Below, piece by piece: positions 52,587-61,211 of a stretch of DNA of 64,000 nucleotides. Made by a program: the position numbers and the translations under genes. The stretch lies in contig CAJUHG010000007.1 in assembly GCA_910586005.1 (NCBI GenBank), forward strand, positions 1 through 64,000, written 5' to 3'. This stretch comes from an uncultured Lachnospiraceae bacterium (GTDB lineage Bacteria > Bacillota > Clostridia > Lachnospirales > Lachnospiraceae). The notes under the pieces were generated by a model, which was not told the DNA's origin, searched no databases, and worked only from the letters and a program-made list of their open reading frames with translations. Numbering within the stretch: position 1 is the stretch's first letter; every line of letters starts with the position of its first letter.

Positions 52587-53555
52587 ATGAGAGCGAAAAT
52601 TATTGGAACTGGAAGTTGCCTTCCTGATAAAATTGCAACAAATGATTACCTTTCCACTATTGTAGATACCAACGATGAGTGGATTCAAAGTCGTACTGGT
52701 ATTCAAGAACGACACCTAGTATCCTCTGAAGCAGAAAATACACTTTCTATGGCTGTAAAAGCAGCTCAAAGGGCTCTTTTAGATGCTGACGTTCTTCCAG
52801 AACAACTGGATCTTATTCTTGTGGCAACTGTTTCTTCTGACTTTATAACTCCAAGTACAGCTTGTATGATACAAAAAGAATTAAATGCTTGTCATGCTAC
52901 TGCTTTTGATATCAATGCAGCTTGTTCTGGTTTTTTATTTGCCTTAAACACAGTAGATGCCTATTTTCAAACTGGAATTTATCAAACAGCTTTGATTATA
53001 GGCGTAGAAACTCTTTCTAAAATTATCAATTGGTCAGATCGTTCTACTTGTGTACTTTTTGGTGATGGTGCTGGAGCTGTTGTTGCAAAAGCCTCTGAAG
53101 AAGGAATACTTGCATCTCTTCAAGGCTCAGATGGTACCAAGGGAGATATTTTAATCTGTAAAAACCGCACAAACAATAATCCATATATCACCACAGAAAC
53201 TAATCCCGATTTTCTTTTTATGAATGGACAAGAAGTATTTAAATTTGCTGTAACAAAAGAACCAGAATGTATTCAATCTCTTTTAAATCAGGCAAAAATC
53301 AATGCTTCTGAAGTAGATTATTATCTACTTCATCAAGCAAACTACCGAATCATTGCATCCATTGCTAGAAAATTAAAACTTCCATTGGAAAAGTTTCCAA
53401 TCAATGTAGACCATTGTGGGAATACTTCTGCTGCAAGTATTCCAATCCTTCTAGATGAAGTAAACAAAGCAGGAAAACTAGAAGAAGGTTCCCTTCTTTT
53501 ACTTTCTGGTTTTGGTGCTGGACTTACTTGGGGCGCTGTACTACTGAAGTGGTAG
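52587..53555 (+). CDS. fabH: 3-oxoacyl-ACP synthase III (FabH)
   Basis: A 322-residue KAS III. The Cys-His-Asn triad is visible: C113 in NAACSGFLFAL, H249 in LLHQANYRI and N279 in HCGNTSAAS. It initiates fatty-acid synthesis from acyl-CoA and malonyl-ACP. AGGGTAGGA precedes the ATG. It is not in a fab operon here: its neighbours are an amidase and a chemoreceptor, so it may be a second FabH or a KAS III-like enzyme. Confidence 0.92.
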   Translation: MRAKIIGTGSCLPDKIATNDYLSTIVDTNDEWIQSRTGIQERHLVSSEAENTLSMAVKAAQRALLDADVLPEQLDLILVATVSSDFITPSTACMIQKELNACHATAFDINAACSGFLFALNTVDAYFQTGIYQTALIIGVETLSKIINWSDRSTCVLFGDGAGAVVAKASEEGILASLQGSDGTKGDILICKNRTNNNPYITTETNPDFLFMNGQEVFKFAVTKEPECIQSLLNQAKINASEVDYYLLHQANYRIIASIARKLKLPLEKFPINVDHCGNTSAASIPILLDEVNKAGKLEEGSLLLLSGFGAGLTWGAVLLKW

Positions 53556-53576
53556 ATAATGATTGTTAAATCCATT

Positions 53577-53629
53577 AAAAATATCAATACAAATCCTACT
53601 TAAATTTAGGATTTGTATTGATATTTTTA
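53577..53629 (+). terminator. Strong terminator after fabH
   Basis: A stem of about 21 bp: AAAAATATCAATACAAATCC-T and its complement ending GATATTTTT, with a 10-nt loop and a T-run. It is effectively symmetric. Confidence 0.9.
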
Positions 53630-53636
53630 TTCATGA

Positions 53637-53669
53637 CAATAGAAAGTTTGCAAAGCGCGCTTTCTACTG
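53637..53669 (+). repeat. Dispersed 33-bp palindrome, family A, copy 4
   Basis: CAATAGAAAGTTTGCAAAGC element ending CTTTCTACTG, preceded by TCATGA. It lies 8 bp after the fabH terminator. The rest of 53670-54060 is AT rich without recognisable features. Confidence 0.8.
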
Positions 53670-54071
53670 TAAAGTTATATATTAACTACGCGTGATTTGT
53701 GAATTTTCTTTCTATTATTTTCTATGAAAACCTGATGTGTATGAACAAGTAAGACAATCGATTCAACTATCCCTATTTACAATGATTACAAAAATGTATC
53801 ACATAGAAAATCCACTTTCTAGATAACATTTCTTTTTCTACCAGACATAAAAGTTTCCTATAAATTTATTCTATACCTTCAAATTTTAAATATAAAAATT
53901 TTAGGTTATTTGAAAGAAAAATAATATAGTATTTACAATTTTACTTTATATGTGATAAATTATTATTATCCATATAGATAATTTCCTTTGTTCTTAATGC
54001 AGTTAGCAGATTAATGTTATTGTAATATATATTAGTCTAGTCATAAATTTTTTTCTTATAACAAAGAGCTT

Positions 54072-54279
54072 AGGCGTTTATCTTTTCGCTTGATAAGTTT
54101 CCCACCTCTATACCTTGTAAAACAACCATATAATCACATGTGCCCTAGAGGGTATAGGTGGTAAGTTATAACAAAATCATTTTGGTGGAAGTAAAGTATC
54201 TCTCCAAGAGAAACGCCTCTTGCGGATGGTAGGGGTGCACAGATGATATTACCATACTTTGCATGGTTTGTGCTCCGCC
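54072..54279 (+). other. Highly structured region upstream of the chemoreceptor gene
   Basis: Nested complementarities: AGGCGTTT (54072-54079) with AAACGCCT (54211-54218); inside it CCACCTCTATACC (54102-54114) with GGTATAGGTGG (54151-54161). Next to it GGTGCACA (54234-54241) pairs with TGTGCTCC (54269-54276) and contains ACCAT-ACTTTGC-ATGGT. It resembles a structured RNA leader or a composite repeat. No known riboswitch consensus was recognised; the c-di-GMP type was specifically considered. Confidence 0.45.
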
Positions 54280-54357
54280 ACAAGAATGTCAAAAACATTC
54301 TTGAATTGTGGAAAAATTAACACTTAAGCAACTTAAACATAAGAAAGGGATTTTACT

Positions 54358-56232
54358 ATGAAAAAAATTTTTACCAAATATCTTTGTAGTTACATGCTAA
54401 TAGCGCTTCTATTTACAATTACAGCTATTTTTACCTTACAAACTTTTGTAAACCAAAACAATAATACAACCGAAAGCAAAGAAAAATTATCAGAAGTTAA
54501 GGAAAGACTTTTACATAATGAAGAAAATATTCAAAGTCTTACAGAGAATTTAAGTTCAGATAATCTTGCCAAAACTAGGGCTTTTGCAGATATACTTGCA
54601 CAAGACAAATCTATTATAGGTAATATGGATAAATTAAATAAAATTAAAGATAGATTAATGGTAACTGAATTACATATTATTGATGAAGATGGAATTATTA
54701 TCAGTAGCACGGTTGATGATTATATTGGATTTGACATGAAAAGCGGCGAACAATCCAATGCATTTATGGCGATTATTAATGACCCCTCTATTGAAATCGC
54801 ACAAGAACCACAAGTAAATGCAGCAGAGGGAATTGTTATGCAGTATATTGGAGTAGCAAGAACAGACGCAAAGGGCTTGGTACAAGTAGGGGTACGACCA
54901 GAAGTTTTAGAGAATACGCTTGCTAATACAGCAATAAATGTAGTTCTTAGGGATATTGACTTTGGAACAAATGGATATGTTTATGCTATCAATGCAAAAG
55001 ATGGACAAATATTAGCACATCCAGATACTTCTTTAATTGGAACATCTGCTACAGAGGCTGGATTTCCTTCTAATCTTGTTGGAAAGGGCAAAGCTAAAAT
55101 CAATGGGGCAAATGGTTATTACCAATCAGAAGAAAATGGGGAACAAATTATTGGAACTTTTATGCCTGCAAAAGAATATTATGCAGACCGAAACAGTCAA
55201 ACTTTAGTCGTATCTTTCAGTATGTTAATTATTTTTAGTCTTCTCTTGTTAATGATTAATCAAATGGTAGATAACAAAATTGTTCGTGGAATTAACAGTA
55301 TTACAAATTCTATGCATGAGATTGCTGGAGGGAATTTTGGGATTACTGTAAATGAACAAGGAAACCCAGAATTTACTATGCTTTCCAATAGTATCAATAA
55401 GATGGTAAAAAATATATGTCAAAATATGGAAGAAAATGAAAATCTTTTAAAACAACAAAAAGAAGATGTAGAGAGTAATCGAACTTTAATCCAAAATATT
55501 AAAAATGCTTGTATGGAACTAGAACATGTATCAGGAGAAACCTTAGAAAATGCAGATGATATTTTCAATGGAACAGGAGAACAAGAAAAAGCAGTAGAAG
55601 ATTTAAAACAAATCATGCATCAATTAACAAGGGAATTAAAAGACAGTGTAGCTGTTGCCACCAATGTCACTACCACCACAGAACATACAGCCGAAAGGAT
55701 TTTGCAAACACAATCTCAGATGGCATTATTAAAAGATTCTATGCAGAAAATCAGCGAAATGTCTATAGCAATTGAGAAAATTATTGGTGACATCAATTCT
55801 ATTGCACACCAAACTAATATGCTTTCCTTAAATGCTTCCATTGAAGCTGCAAGGGCTGGTGAAATGGGAAAAGGTTTTGCAGTAGTGGCAAAACAGGTAG
55901 GAGAACTTGCAGCAAGAAGCGCACAAGCTGCACAAGAGACAAACGAACTGATCACCAATTCTATAAAAGCAGTAGAAAATGGAAGAAAAATTACAGATCA
56001 GACAGCAGAAATTTTTAGTATTACTACAGAAAATATTGAACAAGCAAACCAAGATGTAGAAAAAATTACAGATAGAGTAAAGGAAAATGTTACTATTGTA
56101 TCTAATGCAGTAAGCCAAATTGAAAGAATTTCTAGTGTAGTGGAAAAAAATGTACAAATTTCTCATAATACCAAACAAGTATCTTCCAATATGGCAGATA
56201 TTACAGGAAAATTAATGGAAATCATAGACTAG
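54358..56232 (+). CDS. Methyl-accepting chemotaxis protein (Cache sensor)
   Basis: A 624-residue chemoreceptor: transmembrane helix at about 8-28, an extracellular double-Cache-like sensor (about 40-275; LHIIDEDGIIISSTVDDYIGFDM, GYVYAINAKDGQILAHPDTSLIG), a second membrane helix (about 282-300), HAMP, and a signalling domain with the tip HQTNMLSLNASIEAARAGEMGKGFAVVAKQVGELA. AAGAAAGGG precedes the ATG. The Cache fold usually senses small organic acids or amino acids; the ligand is not known. Confidence 0.92.
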   Translation: MKKIFTKYLCSYMLIALLFTITAIFTLQTFVNQNNNTTESKEKLSEVKERLLHNEENIQSLTENLSSDNLAKTRAFADILAQDKSIIGNMDKLNKIKDRLMVTELHIIDEDGIIISSTVDDYIGFDMKSGEQSNAFMAIINDPSIEIAQEPQVNAAEGIVMQYIGVARTDAKGLVQVGVRPEVLENTLANTAINVVLRDIDFGTNGYVYAINAKDGQILAHPDTSLIGTSATEAGFPSNLVGKGKAKINGANGYYQSEENGEQIIGTFMPAKEYYADRNSQTLVVSFSMLIIFSLLLLMINQMVDNKIVRGINSITNSMHEIAGGNFGITVNEQGNPEFTMLSNSINKMVKNICQNMEENENLLKQQKEDVESNRTLIQNIKNACMELEHVSGETLENADDIFNGTGEQEKAVEDLKQIMHQLTRELKDSVAVATNVTTTTEHTAERILQTQSQMALLKDSMQKISEMSIAIEKIIGDINSIAHQTNMLSLNASIEAARAGEMGKGFAVVAKQVGELAARSAQAAQETNELITNSIKAVENGRKITDQTAEIFSITTENIEQANQDVEKITDRVKENVTIVSNAVSQIERISSVVEKNVQISHNTKQVSSNMADITGKLMEIID

Positions 56233-56270
56233 AGTTGAAATTCTCTTTTGCTCAAGAAATGCAACCACTA

Positions 56271-56321
56271 AATAAGCACCAATGGAAGAATTTTATCTTC
56301 GATTGGTGCTTATTTTTATTA
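56271..56321. terminator. Bidirectional terminator between chemoreceptor gene and hflX
   Basis: Perfect 13-bp arms AATAAGCACCAAT / ATTGGTGCTTATT with flanking A and T runs, between two convergent stop codons. Confidence 0.85.
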
Positions 56322-56336
56322 TAAGAAAGACCTATT

Positions 56337-57599
56337 TTAATGATTCATCTTTTCTTCTAGATTTTTATACAATTCTATTGGCACAAATGCCTTCACATAA
56401 ATACCATTTTCCTTGTATTCTTCTTCTAACAATTCCCCATACTTGCGGATAATAGGAATCTGGTCACCCTGTTCATAAGAAAAAATCCCTTCTAAAAATT
56501 GTTTATCTTCACGTAGAAATTCACCTAGAATATTCTTTAATTCTTCAAACCCTTGCTCCGTTTTTGCTGAAATTTTTAAAGTCTTATCTGCTTGAAAATC
56601 TTTTAACAATGTCTTCTCTATTATTTTGTCTTGTTTATTAAACAGAGTAATTATTTTTTTACCAGATATACCAAGATTTCTCAATGTCTCATATACAATA
56701 TGCATTTGTTTTTCTCTCTGAGAATTTGAGGAATCCACTACATGAATAATAATATCAGCATACTTTGCCTCTTCTAAAGTACTCCTAAATGCTTCTATCA
56801 AATGATGAGGTAGTTTTCTGATAAATCCTACTGTATCAGTAAGTAAAATTTCTTGTCCATTTTCTAACTTAAGTTTTCGCGTGGTAGGATCTAATGTGGC
56901 AAAAAGTTTATCCTCTTCTAAAACAGAAGCCTTCGTTAAATGATTTAATAATGTAGATTTTCCTGCATTTGTATACCCTACAATAGCAGCTACTTTTATC
57001 TGATTACGTTCTCGTTGCCCTCTGGTTATTTCCCTATGTTTCCTTACTTGTTCTAACTCTCGATTTAATTGAGCAATTCGGTTTTTAATCAAACGCCTAT
57101 CCATTTCCAATTTCTTTTCTCCAGGACCTCTAGTACCAATTCCCCCTCCCAATCTAGACAAAGAAATTCCCAATCCTGTAAGACGGCTCATTCTATATTT
57201 TAACTGCGCAAGTTCTACTTGTATTTTTCCCTCATTTGTAGAAGCTCTTGCCGCAAAAATATCTAAAATAACCAATGTTCTATCCATCACCTTACAACCT
57301 AGTTCTTCTTGTAAATTTTTAAGCTGGGCTGGAGATAATTCATCATCACAAACAATTCCATCTGCTTCTAATTTTATTACTTTTTCTTTTATTTCTTGTA
57401 ATTTTCCAGTACCTACATAAGTTCCAGGATGAATAGATTCTCTGCTCTGAATAACAATATCTATTACTTCTGCACCTGCTGTTTGAACTAACTCTCCTAA
57501 TTCCACCAAAGAATCCTCTGTATCATCCCCTTCTTGGATACTAACACCTACTAAAATTACTCTTTCTTTCTGTTCTTCTATTTTTAATGTTTCTGCCAT
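56337..57599 (-). CDS. hflX: Ribosome-associated GTPase HflX
   Basis: A 420-residue HflX, which splits stalled 70S ribosomes. The N-terminal domain includes the glycine-rich SRLGGGIGTRGPGEKKLEMDRR loop; the G domain has GYTNAGKSTLL, DPTTRKL, DTVGFIRKLP and LFNKQDK. AGGAG precedes the ATG. It is downstream of the beta-glucuronidase gene on the same strand with a gap of about 100 bp. Confidence 0.95.
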   Translation of the reverse strand: MAETLKIEEQKERVILVGVSIQEGDDTEDSLVELGELVQTAGAEVIDIVIQSRESIHPGTYVGTGKLQEIKEKVIKLEADGIVCDDELSPAQLKNLQEELGCKVMDRTLVILDIFAARASTNEGKIQVELAQLKYRMSRLTGLGISLSRLGGGIGTRGPGEKKLEMDRRLIKNRIAQLNRELEQVRKHREITRGQRERNQIKVAAIVGYTNAGKSTLLNHLTKASVLEEDKLFATLDPTTRKLKLENGQEILLTDTVGFIRKLPHHLIEAFRSTLEEAKYADIIIHVVDSSNSQREKQMHIVYETLRNLGISGKKIITLFNKQDKIIEKTLLKDFQADKTLKISAKTEQGFEELKNILGEFLREDKQFLEGIFSYEQGDQIPIIRKYGELLEEEYKENGIYVKAFVPIELYKNLEEKMNH

Positions 57600-57700
57600 C
57601 TATTAAACTCCTATCCCATTATTTTCTATCCTGCAAAGTATCCTTCTTATCTTTTCCATTATTTATTATAGTAAAAATTAGAAATACCTTTCTATCTTTT

Positions 57701-59509
57701 CTACCGTTTTTTGTAATCAAAGTTTGGAATATCTTCCCATCTTTTTCTAAAATAATGTGCAATCAGTTTTGGGCGTCTATCCCTTGTAAAAATACCTTTT
57801 CTATTACCATCTGGTCTCATACACCCCTGCAATGTGGCAAAATCCGCAAAGTTCCATACTTGTTCACCAATAAAAAACTTTCTTTTATCAAAAACCTCAC
57901 TATACATTTTATAAAATTCTACTTGAAATTCTTCACTAAACATTTCAGGCACACAATTATGAAGACCTGCAACCGTGTCTGCACCATATTCTGTTATCAT
58001 TACAGGTTTCCCTATTTCTTCCCAAAAATCCAATTCTATATTTAATCCATAAGAAGCTGCCTCTAAATCTCCAGATAAATTATACCAACCATAATAGCGA
58101 TTAATGCATATAACATCCATTGTTCTAGTAATAATATCTTTCTCATAATTATTTTGACAACATACAAGTGTTACAGGTCTATCTTGGGGATCAAGTTTAT
58201 GAGCTAATTGATACAAAGAATGCCAATAGTCATAAGCAGATTGTGGAAAATGTTCTGTATCTGGCTCATTTCCCAGAGACCACATAACCACACAAGGATG
58301 ATTTTTATCTCTGGCAATTAAGTCACAAATAACATCTCTATGATGCTCTTTGACAGAAAAGGTTTCATAGGGATTAATCTGCTCTCCTCCACCTATGCCT
58401 ACTGCTGGTGTTTCATCTATAACAACAATTCCTTCTCTATCACACAATTCATACATTTCCTCCGCATAAGGATAATGACTTGTACGAAAAGAATTTGCAT
58501 TCATCCAATGTATTAGATTGATATCTTTTACATTCAAACAGAGATCCAATCCTCTTCCATGAAAAGCAGAATCTTCATGCTTACTAAAACCTTTGAAATA
58601 AAAAGGTTTTCCATTAATTAAAAAAGCATTTCCTTCTACTGTTATGGTACGAATGCCAAAAGTCTCCTTATAAATATCTTCTCCATAAGTGACTACTGCT
58701 TGATAGAGATAAGGTATGCCTGGCCAAGGCCACCAAAAATTTGCATTGGATATTACAATGGTTCCGCTTTTGCCAATAGACGAACCCACACATTTTCCTT
58801 CTGCATCTATTATTTCCACAGATACTTCTTTATCACATAAAATACCTCCCGTTTTTATCTCATATTTCACAATCCCATTCACTCCATCAATATCTGGAAC
58901 CAATATAATATCCTCAATATAAGAACTTGGTGTGGTATAAATACGCACTGGTCGATTGATTCCCGCATAATTAAAAAAATCAAAATTAGGTATATTTTGT
59001 TTTTTTTGCCAACGCTTTGCAGCTTCTACACTGGGAATACCAGGATTATCAGAACCAAAAAAAGCAATATTCTCTTCATTTCCTACTGGTAACGTACTAT
59101 AATTTACACAATTATCTACAGCAATGCAAATATTTGTAGTACTACCAACTGGAATTAAATCTGTAATATCCACTTCAAAGGGAAGAAATCCACCTTTATG
59201 TTTCATCACTAATTTATCATTGATATATACCTTTGCATTATGAGTCACAGCATCAAAACGCAATACACGACGCTGTTCTTTGAAACATAGTGGAATTACT
59301 ATCTCTTTCTGATAATAGGCCCAGCCATAATGATTTCTATATTCTTTCACATCTTTTTGATCATTGTAAGATGCTGGTACAGCAATTACTTCCATATCTT
59401 CTAATTTCTCAAGGTATTCTTTTGGTTCTTTTTCATCTCCTAATTTAAAATTCCACATACCTGATAAATCTATAATGGAACGTATTTGATTTATTCTTGG
59501 GTATAACAT
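57701..59509 (-). CDS. uidA: Beta-glucuronidase (GH2)
   Basis: A 602-residue GH2 enzyme that removes glucuronic acid from conjugates. Sugar-binding and jelly-roll domains are followed by the TIM barrel with acid/base E415 (WSLGNEPDTEH) and nucleophile E507 (MITEYGADT). The Asn-x-Lys motif recognising the glucuronate carboxylate is present (N569, K571 in GNRKGIF), supporting glucuronidase over galactosidase. The active-site loop after VVIDETPAVG is shorter than in the E. coli enzyme. No signal peptide, so intracellular. GGGAG precedes the ATG. It follows a MATE transporter gene by 53 bp. Confidence 0.93.
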   Translation of the reverse strand: MLYPRINQIRSIIDLSGMWNFKLGDEKEPKEYLEKLEDMEVIAVPASYNDQKDVKEYRNHYGWAYYQKEIVIPLCFKEQRRVLRFDAVTHNAKVYINDKLVMKHKGGFLPFEVDITDLIPVGSTTNICIAVDNCVNYSTLPVGNEENIAFFGSDNPGIPSVEAAKRWQKKQNIPNFDFFNYAGINRPVRIYTTPSSYIEDIILVPDIDGVNGIVKYEIKTGGILCDKEVSVEIIDAEGKCVGSSIGKSGTIVISNANFWWPWPGIPYLYQAVVTYGEDIYKETFGIRTITVEGNAFLINGKPFYFKGFSKHEDSAFHGRGLDLCLNVKDINLIHWMNANSFRTSHYPYAEEMYELCDREGIVVIDETPAVGIGGGEQINPYETFSVKEHHRDVICDLIARDKNHPCVVMWSLGNEPDTEHFPQSAYDYWHSLYQLAHKLDPQDRPVTLVCCQNNYEKDIITRTMDVICINRYYGWYNLSGDLEAASYGLNIELDFWEEIGKPVMITEYGADTVAGLHNCVPEMFSEEFQVEFYKMYSEVFDKRKFFIGEQVWNFADFATLQGCMRPDGNRKGIFTRDRRPKLIAHYFRKRWEDIPNFDYKKR

Positions 59510-59562
59510 AATTTTTCTCCCTTACATTTATTTTTCAAAATTTCAGATTTTCTAATTTGGAA

Positions 59563-60957
59563 TTACTCATGTATACAGTTATTCGCTTGTGATAACCCAT
59601 TAAAAACGTTTTTATAATAATATAGAAAGCCTATCAAATCCGCTAATCCCCATCCAATTGGAATTGACCACCAAATTCCTGCTACTCCTATAGATGGAAG
59701 CATTGCAAGCGTATAAGATAAAGCAACACGCGTACCAAGAGATACTACTGTTAATACAACTGACATTGCTGGCTTTCCCAGCGCTCGATAGAGTCCATAA
59801 AATAAAAACAAACAGCCTATTCCACAATAAAAAGGGCCAATCGTATGCAAATATCGAACACCTTCTGTAATAATCATAACCTCATTTTCATCAATAAAAA
59901 CTTGCATCAGTGGTTTTGCTAAAAACCAGAGCACGAAAGACGCAAAACAACAATAAGCTACCATAGATATCACAGCATAGTGAATCCCTTGTTTCATTCT
60001 TCCTTTTTTCTGTGCACCTACATTTTGAGCAATAAAAGTAGAAAAAGCATTTGCATATTCTTGAATTGGCATATAAGTAAAAGAATCAATTTTTACTGCT
60101 GCTGCAAAAGCTGCCATAATAGCAGTGCCAAAACTATTTACTAATCCCTGTACCATTAAAATACCAAGATTCATAACAGATTGTTGCATACATGTTAAAA
60201 TAGAATAATTTGCTATTTCTTTCAAACTAGATTTTTTTATTTTAAACTGATAAAATGCATTTCTTATGGAACTATTTTTTGTAATAACATAAATTCCTAT
60301 CCCAATTCCTGAAACATATTGAGAAATAATTGTTGCAACAGCAGCACCAAAAGTTCCTTGATACAATACCGCAACAAATAAAATATCTAATACAATATTT
60401 AATAATGTAGAAATTCCTAGAAAAATCAATGGAACCACAGAATTTCCAACAGCCTTTAAATATGCACCAAAAAAATTATATATAGCAATCGCAGGTATTC
60501 CACAAAATACAAGAATAAAATATTCTTTTGTAATCTCTATAATTTCCATTGGGATGTTCATCCAAATAATTATTACATCTACACTTATAATAGAAAAAAC
60601 GGTAAGAAAAAATGCTATTATTGTTACCAACACAAAAGATGCACAAATGCTATGTTCCAATTCCTTTTTATCTTTTCTACCAAAACAAAGAGAAAAAACT
60701 ACTCCACTTCCCATACAAAGCCCCAATAAAAATGAAGTTAAAAAAGTCATTAGTGCAAAAGCAGAACCTACAGCTGCCAAAGCTTTAGAACCTATATAAT
60801 GTCCTACCACCCAAGTATCTACCACATTATATCCCTGTTGTAATATATTTCCAAGTATCATAGGTAACGCAAAGAAAAACATAGTAGAAAAAACAGGTCC
60901 TTTGGTCAAATCTCTATGCTTTGTCAATCTATTTCCTAAACTTTTTAAATGATTCAT
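59563..60957 (-). CDS. MATE family transporter
   Basis: A 464-residue (or 471 from the first ATG) multi-pass transporter with about twelve helices: LPMILGNILQQGYNVVDTWVVGHYIGSKALAAVG is a clear MATE signature. The first seven codons of the longer form lie in the family D repeat, so the ATG at 60957 is preferred, although its ribosome binding site is weak. It is the likely operon partner of the beta-glucuronidase, either exporting the aglycone or carrying out an unrelated efflux. Confidence 0.85.
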   Translation of the reverse strand: MNHLKSLGNRLTKHRDLTKGPVFSTMFFFALPMILGNILQQGYNVVDTWVVGHYIGSKALAAVGSAFALMTFLTSFLLGLCMGSGVVFSLCFGRKDKKELEHSICASFVLVTIIAFFLTVFSIISVDVIIIWMNIPMEIIEITKEYFILVFCGIPAIAIYNFFGAYLKAVGNSVVPLIFLGISTLLNIVLDILFVAVLYQGTFGAAVATIISQYVSGIGIGIYVITKNSSIRNAFYQFKIKKSSLKEIANYSILTCMQQSVMNLGILMVQGLVNSFGTAIMAAFAAAVKIDSFTYMPIQEYANAFSTFIAQNVGAQKKGRMKQGIHYAVISMVAYCCFASFVLWFLAKPLMQVFIDENEVMIITEGVRYLHTIGPFYCGIGCLFLFYGLYRALGKPAMSVVLTVVSLGTRVALSYTLAMLPSIGVAGIWWSIPIGWGLADLIGFLYYYKNVFNGLSQANNCIHE

Positions 60958-60969
60958 TAAATTCCCACT

Positions 60970-60993
60970 TATCCTCATTTTGTCTTCACGTAC
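60970..60993 (+). repeat. Dispersed intergenic motif, family D (diverged)
   Basis: TATCCTCATTTTGTCTTCAC followed by GTAC, a diverged match to the copies at 16831, 18204 and 51590. It overlaps the upstream start region of the MATE gene. Confidence 0.4.
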
Positions 60994-61013
60994 TTTTTAT
61001 TGTTATGAATAAC

Positions 61014-61041
61014 AAAAAGCATCCTTTTTATAGATGCTTTT
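61014..61041 (-). terminator. Terminator downstream of galT
   Basis: On the minus strand AAAAGCATC-TATAAAAAG-GATGCTTTTT followed by G and TT. It lies about 170 bp after the galT stop. Confidence 0.65.
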
Positions 61042-61127
61042 AATAAATTGATATTTACCATAAACATGTTTTCCATAAGTGGCTCTAAAGAAACTTTCAT
61101 TTCTATAAGCCATTAAAATTTTTTATA

Positions 61128-61211
61128 TCATAGGAAAAATCTTATTACTGTAAAATAGACTTTCCCATGATATAAAAATATTATGTGCACCTCCACAAGA
61201 GGCAATTATTA
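61128..61211 (+). repeat. Dispersed intergenic repeat, family B, copy 3
   Basis: TCATAGGAAA ... GACTTTCCCATGA arms followed by TATAAAAATATTATGTGCAC and CTCCACAAGAGG. It matches copy 1 (3973-4060) in order and extends to the base before the galT stop codon. Confidence 0.6.

Noticed and set aside
54072..54357. c-di-GMP riboswitch upstream of the chemoreceptor gene
   Set aside because: The region is structured, but the class I conserved CACAGGGCAAACC and GGGACGCAAAGCC-type blocks are absent.
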